From contig NC_079491.1 of NCBI RefSeq assembly GCF_020520425.1, forward strand, positions 1,984,001 through 2,048,000: a stretch of DNA of 64,000 nt, written 5' to 3'. How positions within the stretch are numbered: position 1 is the stretch's first letter; every line of letters starts with the position of its first letter. Shown piece by piece: positions 11,587-30,939 of the stretch. The notes beneath the pieces were generated by a model. The model saw nothing but the letters and a program-made list of their open reading frames with translations. It had not been told where the DNA came from and did not search any database. Position numbers and translations under genes: made by a program. The stretch is from Spinacia oleracea (Eukaryota; Streptophyta; Magnoliopsida; Caryophyllales; Amaranthaceae).

Positions 11587-13072
11587 TGCCACACCCCGCA
11601 TAGTTTTTTTACCGGGTATATGAAATGTGCAATATTTATAGTGTTTTTACCCCCGTCTCTTAGTACTATTTTGGGTTAAATGATCTCTTATGAGCCATTT
11701 TTAGTACTAATGTGTGTTGTGTAGTGTGCTTTGAGTTCTCAAGATTGTTTGAAGAGAAATTGGTCTTTTTAGGCTCGTTTCGTGATATTACAGGTCATTA
11801 CACGACCTCGAGTAGGTTCGGGATGATCATTTGGGAGCCTAGGATGTTCATATTTGAGCCCCAAGAGTTAGACTCGGTGATATTGATGAAGAATAATGCG
11901 TCGAGCCGGTCGCCCAGCGATTAGTGGGCGAAGGGAGACCAATCGGACGAGCAAAGAGGAGGAATTCCAATTCGGCACGCGCCCGATCGAGCGTCATTCG
12001 CCTGGTGCCCATCGGGCGCTGAGCTCAACAACGTTTCCAAGAGCAGTCATTCGCCCATCTGGCGAGAATTAAGGTTTTTGGCACGCGCCCGATAGGGCGC
12101 CATTCCCCCGGTGCCCATCGGGCGCCTGCACTGCTGCACACAAGGAAGAGATTCTGACGAGTTGTTCGCCCGATCGGGCGACCTATTGCCCGGTCGAGCA
12201 ATGACAACCTCTTAGGGGCGCGTTTAGCTTTTGTTTCCGGTTTTTCTTCTAATTTCAGGCAAGACTATAAATATGAGCCCTTAATTATTTGTAGAACAAT
12301 CTTATTTCCAGCATTATATAACCTTTACTTCGTTTTTATTCTTTCTAAACTTTGTCAAACACTTATTTTAATTTTAATTTCAATTCAAGTTTCAATCTTC
12401 CATTCTTCAATTAGGTATAAATTCATTCCTTGCTTCATTATTCTAGTTTAATCATATTTTCATTAAATATTTGTGTTTTGTTTATTTCAATTATGCGTGA
12501 GTAGTCTTAATCTAGGGTTTTGGGAATCCATGGACTAATATGATGGGATGATTGGTTATGGTTAATTGTTGGCATTGTTGGTTGATTTCCTTTTGATTGG
12601 TTTCATATACTATGCGATTAGATTTGCGCAGGTTTAATTGTATTAGTCTAGCAACATCAAGTTAAAATTCGAGAAATCCAATGTGATGTTTATGCTTGTT
12701 TCAATAGGTAGAATTGGGTTTAATAAATTGCGAGAGCCTGTTAATCCTAAATCTATGATTAGTATCGATTCGAGAGAGCGTGCTAGTCTGATTGATTGCT
12801 TTATTGACCATTAGTGATTATGTGTCATCTCGGATTATTGTTCATTGGTGAACCTATATACACCCCAGCCCTTTTATTATAGATTTTCCCATCGTTTAGT
12901 TATTGTCGTAGTATAATTCTCATATCAAACCAATTCCTTGTTTCCCAATAGTCTAGGCCTTTGTTTTAGTAATAGGAAAAACGTTGTTTCCCTGTGGATT
13001 CGATCATGACTTCCCTTACTACCTGGTTAGTGGAATTAGGTATATTTTTGATAAGTGATACGACTTTAGCTT
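11587..13072 (+). mobile_element. Solo LTR of a retrotransposon (probable Ty3-type)
   Basis: It begins TGCCACACCCCG, a common plant LTR start. It holds GC-rich CGCCCGATCGGGCG palindromes (for example 12166-12181) and a TATA-like box in GACTATAAATATGAG (12263-12277). The last part, with CCCTGTGGATTCGATC (12990s) and GATACGACTTTA, is typical of the 3' part of plant Ty3-type LTRs. No primer-binding site, gag-pol frame or second LTR follows, so this is a solo or truncated LTR. The right boundary is approximate and no target duplication was found. Confidence 0.55.
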
Positions 13073-13084
13073 ATGAATATACGA

Positions 13085-13255
13085 GTACCCGTTTAATCAA
13101 AAGAACGACTCGTCACTCGTGCCCCTACCCGGATACCTGGATAATATCCCAGGTCTGGTACCCGGCCCATATATTTTTCAAAAATCAGAAAAATCCCCGG
13201 TGTTATTATGTCGGGTCAGCGGGTCAGGTAATCCGGGTCGGGTATTTTTGAACAC
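13085..13255. mobile_element. TACCCGG-word foldback remnant
   Basis: Repeated TACCCG/GGGTA words (GAGTACCCG, CTACCCGGATACC, GGTACCCGG, GGTCGGGTA) are arranged partly as inverted repeats. The style matches the other word-based elements in this window. No coding sequence; ends not defined. Confidence 0.4.
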
Positions 13256-13259
13256 CTCT

Positions 13260-14090
13260 ACCCATACTTGATGTTTGGTTAACTATTTTTATAAAATTTA
13301 AAACCCAGGGATCCACCTCCAAAACCCCTCTAGTATCGGGTTCTCATACCCAGGGAGGAGGTGGGTATCTGGAATCATCTTAACTGAAAATAAAATCAAC
13401 ATTGCAAATTCACTCAAACCAACACCATTACAGCCTAGCTAACGCTACTCCACCACCATCGCCGTCCAAGCTACCCAAAAAATCAATACCACGAAAATTA
13501 CACTACATAGTTACTACCCCGTTGACTCACTATCAAATCGCCAATGCCATCTAACGCCACCATCAGCACCCCCATAAGAACCCAAAATGACGAAATTAGA
13601 ATACTAAAAAATAATTTAACTAAACATATCTTTGAATAAAATACCTAGATATATTATTAATTTTCGAAATTTTGGCCACTGAAAACTAGATTTGTAGATT
13701 CAATTATAAAAAAACAACCACCAAAAATAAAATTTTGTCTAGTGATATAAGGATGTGATAATTAGGGCTGAAGCAAAACGAGCGATTATGGTGGTGGAAA
13801 TTGTGCCATAGATCAAAATATGATGTCTGTCTTTTATATTTGATTGAATTTTAGTTTTTTTTCCCCTAAAATCTTTATGCAGAGGGAGGAGGGAAGGTGT
13901 AGAAAAGAAGATGAGAATGAGGAGTGAGAGAGTATAATATTGGTAGGATTAAATTGTAAATTTATTTTACCAAACAGGTGGAATAAGGTATGGGTTCCTA
14001 AGTATCGTTTGTTCTAAACCCATGGATTTGATACTCAAACCTATATCTTATACCCGTGGTCAAACCAAACGGGGTCTAACTGACTAGTCA
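13260..14090. other. Gene-free stretch, possible ~830-bp non-autonomous DNA element
   Basis: CTACCCATAC...TGTTTGGTT at the left and TACCCGTGGTCAAACCAAAC at the right end are roughly inverted, which suggests a degenerate transposon. No gene was recognised. Confidence 0.3.
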
Positions 14091-15388
14091 ACAAAATAGG
14101 GATATGACAATGAACTTTTATTTATTTTATCTCTTCTCCTTACTATACTTCGTAGTAACATTTTGAAAAAATATTTGTACTTTTAAAATTATAAAAATTA
14201 TCCATTAATAAGTAATCATATGTTAATCAACAATTTTTATTATTATCTAATTAAATATATATTTTGTAGTCAATCAATAACTATATACTAAAAGACACAC
14301 CATGATTGACACGTGTCATCTCTTGGTGTGTCTTTGACTTTTTAATTTAATTAATTTAATTTTATAATGTGTACTCCATTAAAAAAAGCTTTTAAAAAAC
14401 TATATATTTTCTAATTTGTTTCCTTCCATATTATAGAACAATATACGGTGTATATTATAAGAAATATTACGAGGTCATTTATTATGGCAAGAATCGAAAT
14501 AATACACTAGCTACAAAGTTACTATTGATTTTCGAATATTAATATGAGAAATATCAATCATTTAACATGGAAAAAATGTATTCTACACTGCACTATTACA
14601 TTGATTTTCTAATATTGCATTATATGTTACTAATAACTATAATAAAAAAAACATATGATTTTACAACCTTAACAAATGAATTTCAACTGCAATATTATTA
14701 TCCTATTTTTTTCACACTCTTAGCATACTTAATGACTTTAGTCACTACAATAATTATAAAAAAATCATATTGATATGTTTTTGTAGATTGATAATATAAT
14801 TTATGTTAATAAATTATCAAAAATTTGAATAATACTAATACAAGTTGATTCCTCCCCCCCCCCTAATATTGAAATATAATAAATTTTACGAGGATGGGTA
14901 TTGTCGTAGTTTTTTTTGTTAATACAAACTTATGTGAACATCTTTTTTCCAAAAATGCTTCAATCTGTCATTTGAAAATTTTACACAATTGTCTTAAACT
15001 TGAAATAATATTTTGACGAACACAATGAACATTTATATTATAAGTAGTACCAATTTTAGTTTAAAATACATATCGTAACATAGAATCAATATTCTATTGA
15101 CGAGATTTAGGCCAAAACAACAATATACTCATATGAAGGAACAAATAATGACAAATAAATTTCTATAAAAAACATATCGTATCTTGTGGTAATTTTGATC
15201 ATATTTTCTATAATATATTGTGTATGGGTCATAACTTACATTCAATAAGTTATAACAAAAGTACTTATCTAAACTTTAATATATTGACAAAGTTTTACTA
15301 AAACAGAAATATATAACTAGGAATGACAAATGGTATTTTTATAATAAACAACAATAAATTATATATCTTGTGTTAATTTATATCATAC

Positions 15389-15660
15389 TCCCTCCGTCCC
15401 AAAATTATAGTTGTTTGACAAAAAACACGAATTTTAAGAAAAGTGGAATATAGTGTGTGAAAAATTGAAATATAGTACATTGATGATGAATTTGTATGAG
15501 AGAGTAGAATATAGTACAGGTAAAATGGAAGAAAATTACACGGGGAAGGAGAATATCTCTATTACATAAGAGAACTCATGAGATTAATTTAGTAATTGAG
15601 CTTTTGGTGTCCCCCTATATAATACTCCCTCCATCCCATATTTATAGCTCCGTTTGACCA
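15389..15660. mobile_element. Stowaway-like MITE fragments
   Basis: CTCCCTCCGTCCCAAAATTA (near 15391) and CTCCCTCCATCCCATATTTA (near 15625) each lead into a GACAAAAAACACGAATTTTA-like segment and GAAATATAGTACAT. These are two head-to-tail starts of one family with no intact right terminus. Confidence 0.6.
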
Positions 15661-15716
15661 AAAATACGAGTTTTAAGAAAAATGAAATATAGTACATGGA
15701 AAAGTGAAAAAAGATA

Positions 15717-15975
15717 CTCCCTCCGTCTCTTAATACTCGCACCGTTTTGACTGGACACGCATGTCGATGCACAACTTTGACCACCAATATCTTTAACTAC
15801 ATATTATAAAAACTTATAAAAAATTTAATATTTTGAAAATATATATTAAGATGAAGCCAACACTATATTATATACTAACATTTTTTTTATATACTAGAAA
15901 TAAAATAGGGTCAAAGTGAATTATGTGAATAGTGCAAAAAGTCAAAACGGTGCGAGTATTAAGGGACAGATGGAG
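15717..15975. mobile_element. Stowaway-like MITE with ACTCGCACCGTTTTGAC ends (intact)
   Basis: The element is flanked by TA (15715-15716 and 15976-15977). Its ends are CTCCCTCCGTCTCTTAATAC and the inverted GTATTAAGGGACAGATGGAG, continuing inward with TCGCACCGTTTTGACT. Interior 259 bp, no open frame. It is the uninterrupted relative of the element split by insertion at 62644-63230; a more diverged cousin is at 46706-46964. Confidence 0.85.
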
Positions 15976-16796
15976 TACAAAAGATGATTGAGTTGCATGG
16001 AAAAGTCGAATAAAGTACATGAGAAAGAGAATATACAGGGTAGTACATAAGAAATTAAAATATGGTACATGGGTGGGGGTTTTCAATGCATTTTAATTAA
16101 TATAGTACATGAGAAAGTAAGGACCTTAATAGCCAAAATTAAGGACGCCCGATTTGAAATCTAAAAATTTATATTTATATTTGCTGAATTATTAGAGCGC
16201 CACGAAGAAAATATAATAATTTCGGCAATGAAAAATAAGATTTCTAATTTATTTTTGGATAAAAAAATAAAATAAATCTCAAATAAAATCCATCCAAAAT
16301 CAAATACTAATCTAAAATAAAATTCAACCCAAAATCAAACACTAATCCAATATTAGAGCGCCATGTAGGAAATCTAATAGTTTCGGCCGATGAGAAATAA
16401 GATTTTGAAATTATTTTGAATTAAAAAAGTCGAGTGCCACGTAGATAAATAATTAGGTGCCACGTAGATATTTTTATTAATTAATTACTATATTACTCGT
16501 ATACAACTTCATCCAAAATCAAACACTCTAATAATTAAAAAGTAAATCTAAAATGAAAATTCAATCCAAAAAAAAAACTAATAGAAGTTTTATTTTAACT
16601 TAACAATTTAATAGAACCGTGCATCGCACGGGCTAAAATCTAGTATTATTATAAATGTAACAATGATGAAATTATATGAAATTTAATATACAACCTGAGT
16701 ATTAACCTAGACTCGAATTATATTTAAGTTATAAACTTATATCAATTTATATAACTCAGGCTTTTATAATCCCTGAAAAAAACTTTAATTTTTTTA

Positions 16797-17160
16797 AAAA
16801 ATGTTTCAATTGTAATTTGTAACCCTTAAAAATGTAGAGAAATCACTTAACTATTATGTTTCTTAAACTTAACTTATTTTTAAACATGATTTCTATTAAT
16901 TTTTCCGGAAAAAGTGAAACTAAATTAAAAATAACGAGATTTAATTTGTAGTTTACGTACGTAGTATAATTTATGCTTAATTGACCACTTTGAACTAATT
17001 AGTTCATCAAAAATATTTCTTATTTATAATATTATTTACGAGTAATTAATAATAATATTGTGTAAACAAATTAAATTTCATCCGTGCGTTGCACGAATTC
17101 TAAGCTAGCTATTTATATATTAATACATGTTCTTTTTCTCTTTGCTGAATTTTATTTTGT
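16797..17160. repeat. ~360-bp repeat unit A (with copy at 17366-17765)
   Basis: Shared landmarks in both copies are AAAATGTTTCAATT, TTAAACATGATTTCTATT, GTGAAACTAAATTAAAAATA, TTATGCTTAATTGACCACTT, AATATTTCTTATTTATAATA, then a degenerate Helitron-like hairpin (CGTGCGTTGCACG here) and TATTTATATATTAATACATG. The two copies lie head to tail around the exon-16-like part of the helicase pseudogene. Confidence 0.85.
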
Positions 17161-17955
17161 TTGTTTTTATTTTTTATCGGTGCTTAGGAGGACCGGAAAC
17201 CATTGTCAGTCTACCCCTATCGTGAACAATTACTAGATGCTGTCCGAAATAACCAGGTTTTTCTAATGTCTCAATCAATTAATAGACGTTGTCCGAAATA
17301 ATTAGGTTTGTCTAATGTCTCAATTATTAGACGTTGTCCGGAATAATCAGGTTTTTCATTTTACAAAAAAAAAAATGTTTCAATTTTAACCCCTAAAAAT
17401 GTAGAAAAATCATTTAACTCTTATGTTTCTTAAATTTAACTTATTTTTAAACATGATTTCTATTCATTTTTCACGAAAAAAGTGAAACTAAATTAAAAAT
17501 AACGAGGTTTAATTGTAGTTTACTTATGCAGTATAATTTATGCTTAATTGACCACTTTGAACTAATTGTGTTTTATACAAATTTAAAATTTTACTACGTC
17601 GTAACAACATATTAGTTTATTATTAAAAATATTTCTTATTTATAATATTATTTACGAGTAATTAATAATACTTTGTAAACAAATTTAATTTTATTCGTGT
17701 GTTGCATGAGTCTTAAGCTAACTATTTATATATTAATACATGTTCTTTTTCTCTTTGCTGAAAACAAATTATATTTATATATTAATACATGATATTTACA
17801 CTGATATAACTATTATGTTTGTATGATGTTGTAGGTTATAATTTGTCCCCCTTGTTTGTCTGGTTAGATCTTTATAATTGTTGTGGAGACTGATTCTGGA
17901 AAGACGACTCAAATACCACAATACCTTCATGAAGGTGGATATAAAAGTTGGAATG
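17127..17955 (+). pseudogene. Intron-containing fragment of the DEAH helicase gene (exons 16 and 17)
   Basis: The stretch 17127-17255 copies the real gene's intron 15 end and exon 16: GAGGACCGGAAA, then codons for [17 protein letters not shown], against [19 protein letters not shown] in the gene. The stretch 17815-17955 copies the end of intron 16 and exon 17: [20 protein letters not shown]. The P-loop GETGSGKT has become VETDSGKT. Two bases are missing after GGATATA, so the frame is lost. Introns are retained, so the copy is DNA-mediated and not a processed retrocopy. It lies in opposite orientation to the parent, about 17 kb away. Homology stops near the exon 17 donor. Confidence 0.88.
17366..17765. 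repeat. ~400-bp repeat unit A' (second copy)
   Basis: Second copy of the unit at 16797-17160, same orientation, with extra bases near 17568-17620. It lies in what would be the intron between the exon-16-like and exon-17-like pieces. It ends in TTTTTCTCTTTGCTGA, bases that match the real helicase intron upstream of exon 16, so a little gene sequence was carried with the unit. Confidence 0.8.
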
Positions 17956-18170
17956 GTAAGTGTACGTAGTTATTCAATGTGGTCAAATTGTGATAGTATA
18001 TTATTACTAATTATATTCTCTAACCAAATAGTTATACTTTTTAGTCAAATACTTATAGTATCTAACATAGTAGTTAAAATTAATCCAATAATGATACCAG
18101 CAGTTTTACGCGCATAGCGGTCCCAAACGGGACTTCTGTAATACATGGCTAAGAATATACCAATAGACAT

Positions 18171-18537
18171 GGTTATTAAAATCGCGATTCAAATCATAGA
18201 ATTTTACGATTTTACGATTCAAATATGTCTTACATTTCGAATTACGATTCTACACTTTTTTCTCGACTAGCGAAAACCTTGTAAATTTGAATCATGTGGA
18301 GAAAGTAATTAATAGAAAAATATTGTTAATTATTGCTTATATAACTATTAGGCAACAATATATATATTTCAATTATTAAGTGTTTTTCCCTATAATATAA
18401 GCACTATAAATGAAATTTGAGAATAAAATCTGGTTGATTATGTTTGTTTGTAGAATCTTACAATTCTAAGATTTGATTTTACGATTCGATTCTAAGAATC
18501 CCTTCCAATTCAAAGTAGAATCGCGATTTTGATAACC
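18171..18537. mobile_element. Foldback MITE with ends GGTTATTAAAATCGCGATT
   Basis: The left end GGTTATTAAAATCGCGATTC (18171) is mirrored by GAATCGCGATTTTGATAACC at 18518-18537. Internal TTTTACGATTC words are also inverted. About 367 bp, AT-rich, no frame. No clear target duplication was seen. Confidence 0.75.
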
Positions 18538-18539
18538 TT

Positions 18540-19700
18540 GCTAATAGGTACGGAGTATTTTACAACGAGTTATATTGAATTTACTAGTAATCCAAAGTCA
18601 AAGACATCAGAAGTTTAAGATTAGTATATTGAATTTACTAGTAATCCAAAGAAAATTGCATGATCACATTCACATTTGTCATAAATAGCTGATTAATTTT
18701 CTTCCAGCTCATTACTAATTGTCATTCTAGACACTATAGTTAACAAATTTCTACTAGTACATTATTGTCAAAGAAATAAACCAGTCAAATTTATCTAAAG
18801 GAAATAATTTTAAGTGATTACAATTTACAAATACATGTAAATTAAATAAGCGAAACATATGAAATGTACATAATTAAGGGTTTTGTGTGGAAAATATGAG
18901 CACTGAACCCCGAAGTTACTCAAGCTAGCACAAGTATTAGTCCTTAGAAATCTTTCTTGCTGCTATCATCTTGTGCATCACGAACTTTCTGTTACTTCTT
19001 CAGTCTCGGATTCATATACACATATACTATTTTGGGATGTCCTGAAACTCGTCATGTTTTCTATAAAAACAAAGTAGATTGTGATTAAATTTTCCAAAAT
19101 ACCCAACTTAAATGAGTGTGTATATACAAATTTGTAAGTGTATTAATTATTAAACTAAGAGTATAAAGGGATTTTTCAGCATTACCTCAAAATAATGAGG
19201 GTGTTATTGAAAAGGGACTTTTCTTATCGGTGCAAATAGGGCAATAATAAAATTACAGACGAAAACGAGGATTCGTACATAAGAGCTATCGTACACAGAC
19301 CTTTAATTTAACTATTAGGTCAAGAATCATTGGCATAGAAAAAAGAAAAAGAAAGTGAGACTATGAGAGTCTACTATCTAAGACTAAGAGATACTTTCTC
19401 AAATTCTCACTTATATGGACTAGCAAGAAGTGTGGGAGGAGATAAGTGTTGTAAATGGTATTCAGTAGAACAATACTGAAGTATAAGGATGATTCAGGTA
19501 GTCCGCTTGGTTTTCTTTTCTCATTAACATAACAAAAAAAGAGAAAAAGGAACAATACTGAAAGTAGTCTGAAACTCCTTAATTAATTAAGGGGTCGCGA
19601 CAATTAATTCCAGATAAAGGGAGTGCAAAGTTGCAAACTATTATCGCACTTGTAAAGAAAACACATTCTTTAGAGAAAATAGTACTCCGTAGTGTTGTAG
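18540..19700. other. Gene-free spacer 3' of the kinase gene
   Basis: AT-rich sequence without a supportable gene. A short minus-strand frame near 18946-19000 is discussed under rejected items. A small duplicated phrase (GAATTTACTAGTAATCCAAA) occurs at about 18577-18596 and 18634-18653. Confidence 0.6.
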
Positions 19701-19702
19701 AC

Positions 19703-19800
19703 CTGACCAAAAGGCGGGGCGGGCCAGGTTCAGGTCGGGCCGCGACAATAAAAATCTGTCCATTATGTCGGGCCAGGCCGGGACAAGGTTCGGGCCAATT
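19703..19800. mobile_element. GGGCC-word element fragment (same family as 61325-61617)
   Basis: GACCTGACCAAAAGGCGGG, GGTTCAGGTCGGGCC and ATCTGTCCATTATGTCGGGC match, in reverse complement, the right half of the element in the intron at 61325-61617. Only one end is present, so this is a truncated copy. Confidence 0.65.
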
Positions 19801-20353
19801 GTCCTGTGCAAAGCTTCTCATCAAGACGCTTGTTGAACGTGAAGTTTAGGTCACAACTGTGTGATCAGCAAAAATGCCGAACAATGCGGTAATAACAAGA
19901 AACAAGAATCTTGTTGCAAGTATCAGTATACCTGTAATATGGCTATCTAAAGTTCTGAACAAAGGGGAATTGAATCTGAACACTACAGAAACTTATCTCT
20001 CATTAAACCAAAGGGAAACCCAAGAACATAACACAAGCAATACATTTGTACAAGATACATGTTTGAAGGTTTTGACAGTACAAAGGTTGGAACAAAAAGA
20101 ATAGGGGGCATTATCGGTCATCAACAAACAGTATTGACTTCACTTTACAGTTTGGTTTTGGGTTACTTTTGGGGGGGAAATTTTACAGTAATGGAAATGA
20201 AAAATCAGAGGAGCAAGGCTGGAAATTAGCTTGTAATAAGATTCTCCTAAACCTTTCGAAAATGTATACCAAATGTTGTAAATGCAAACAAGGATTATCA
20301 TAAACTGACCAGATTAAGAATTGGTCAGATATTCCTTGGTCACCTAATAGTAT

Positions 20354-28786
<8,433 letters not shown>

Positions 28787-28828
28787 ATCCCTCACTATAT
28801 CAAGATCTCACAAATTTTCAGAGGCTTC

Positions 28829-29523
28829 CTGAAAGTTCCAGGATAGCATAAAATCAACAATAAACAAATTTTGGTAACACACCAATAATCACCTCATCTG
28901 CAACTAGTGAACTGAATCAATCCAACCTCGTATTGCAAGACGCAAAATCTCTGCTTCAAATTTGAATTACCCTACAATATGATTCAAAACTGTTGGTATT
29001 TGCTAATTGCAATTATATAAAAAGGATTGAACATCAAAACAATCACAGCATTTCACTTTCTAATTGCAGTATTTGCCAATCGCAATTATATCAAACCTAA
29101 GATTTCCCTCCCGCATTGTAATCAAAATATAACACAAACATATAATAAACTCCTGCAAAATTTAAATAATTTGTTCCATGGTAGCATTGATCAATCAAAA
29201 TTCAAAACGGTTGATCTAAATTTTAGTTTTCAATAAGAACCATAAAATCGAAATAAAAACTCCATGTAATCCAGTTGAAACTAACAATACAGGATCAAAA
29301 ACTCAATAGAACAAATATTATGATCATAATAAAACACAAAAATCATGGAAAAATCACCTCAACCTGAGAAAATTACAACCGACCAAAAAAATAGAGGGAT
29401 ACACAATCAAACAATATCAAATTGATCATCATATCGAAAATAAAAACCCTAGATTAGCATAAAATTGCCGAAAAAATTACAAAAAATTAGGCAATAAAGT
29501 CAAAATTGGAGAATGCGAGAGAT
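28829..29523 (-). other. 5' UTR intron and leader of the kinase gene
   Basis: The acceptor CTTTCAG ends at 28829, 42 bases upstream of the ATG. A donor GTAATC lies at 29523. The proposed leader exon 29524 to about 29725 is rich in GA on the minus strand. Inferred from splice signals. Confidence 0.6.
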
Positions 29524-29729
29524 TACCGTGGGGATATTCGCAGACCGAAGAGAAATTGCAGTGATCGTCGGCCCGCGAAAACCTCAGAAAATGAAATGCA
29601 GAAATAAAAATTGAAAGAAAAATGAAGAAAAAGAGAAAAAATTAGCGAAGAAATCGGAGAAGTTGACGACGAATGATAGCTACAGAGTCCTCGTTGCCCG
29701 CATGATCTCTCTCCTCTTCTCACTTTGAA

Positions 29730-30580
29730 AGTTAGTATTTATTTGGGGTATTTTTGGGGGGAAATTCATAGACTATGTTGTGTAATATAAATGACAAATT
29801 ATTAATTGGAAAGTAGTAACACCCAACCAAAAAAAGAGATATAATTGTCTCTTTGTCTTACTAATCTTTTTAAAATAATTATAATTGCAAAGTGCGGATA
29901 ATTGTAAATTGCAGCGGGTAAATAATAAATAAATGTATTTACATAACTTACATTGTGATAGTCATTTTGTTCGTAAATTTGCATGAAATGTATAAAATAG
30001 AATGAAATACTCCGTACATTATTGTTTTCAGATTATTATATGCATGGTGCATCCATCAATAATAGGACATGTAGAATATTGCGGAGTAGGACGTAACATG
30101 TTGATTTTATGAGCGACCATGAGCCAACTTTTGATGCATAATGTATTGCATTATCGAGGTGTGTTGTACAAGTATTTGTATGATTTGTTATAGTAGACGT
30201 ATTGTACATTTGTACTCGGTCATTGATTCAAATCACTACATTTATAAATAATGGTGTTGTCAGATACTCTGAAAAATCTATTTTCTTCATATAACAAGAC
30301 ATGGTTTTATGTATTGAAGACGTTTATATCTAAAAGGACTAAAGGAGGTCTATATTGTATTTTAGAAATTTTAAGTGTTACTCCGTAGTATGTAATCTAG
30401 CTTGTATTATACTATTATACATTAATGTTGTTGTAAAACTTCCTTTCTTGTTGTAGTTTTTCCTCAATGGATGATGGATTAGATATTATGGTTATTTAAA
30501 GTAACTAGCACAACATGTCTTAATAATATTAATTAAAAGTATTTCTTTTGCCTTTTTTTTTATATTATTTTAAGACAATT
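29730..30580. other. Gene-free AT-rich spacer
   Basis: No gene, RNA or bounded repeat recognised. It contains several scattered 'tccgta' words typical of this genome. Confidence 0.6.
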
Positions 30581-30585
30581 TCACA

Positions 30586-30936
30586 AACCTAAATAGTAAA
30601 TAAAATATCACAAATTCTTATTTACAAATGGTGTACAATAAATATTGTACACCGAAACAAAAGTTAATTCAAAATGCTTAAAAGTTAATCTTACATATGT
30701 AAAGGTTGTCTATTTTTAGTGATAAATTTTTTATTTTAGTAAAACTTATTTCTTCAAAATCACTAATAATGTATAAGATTAATCATTTAACCCTTTAAAA
30801 TATTTATCTATCAACTTTTTTTTACTAAATATAAAAGTTAATCAAAACTAAGTTAAAATTACAAAAAAAAATGGGTAAAAGTTATCTTGGTGTACAATAA
30901 ATTTATGTATTCCTTATACGCGCAAGACCTTTTGGT
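30586..30936. mobile_element. ~350-bp MITE, GTGTACAATAAAT family (copy 2, inverted)
   Basis: Reverse-complement relative of 10617-10944: CACAAATTCTTAT at its left, GGTGTACAATAAATATTGTA near the left end, TTGGTGTACAATAAATTTAT near the right end, and CGCGCAAGACCTTTT at the right boundary. The interior aligns throughout (AGTTAATC, TCTTCAAAATCACTAATAAT). Confidence 0.75.
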
Positions 30937-30939
30937 ACA

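Larger units (their letters stand above)
14284..16645 (+). mobile_element. Possible Helitron carrying nested MITEs (3' end convincing, 5' end weak)
   Basis: The 3' end has the hairpin CCGTGCATCGCACGG (16618-16632) followed by CTAAAATCTAGT, a CTRRT terminus typical of plant Helitrons. A possible 5' end, TATATACTAAAAGACACACC, starts at 14284 but lacks the canonical TC. The interior is AT-rich and holds the Stowaway-like elements at 15389-15975. No Rep/helicase frame is present, so any element would be non-autonomous. Confidence 0.4.

Noticed and set aside
18946-19000. Minus-strand reading VRDAQDDSSKKDF followed by a stop, after a CAG
   Set aside because: It looks like a last exon, but no upstream exon or recognisable family could be found. 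Kept as unsupported.
28787-28795. GTG-initiated N-terminal extension (MRD) of the kinase
   Set aside because: The normal ATG three codons later begins the MDSAKSWF sequence typical of the family.
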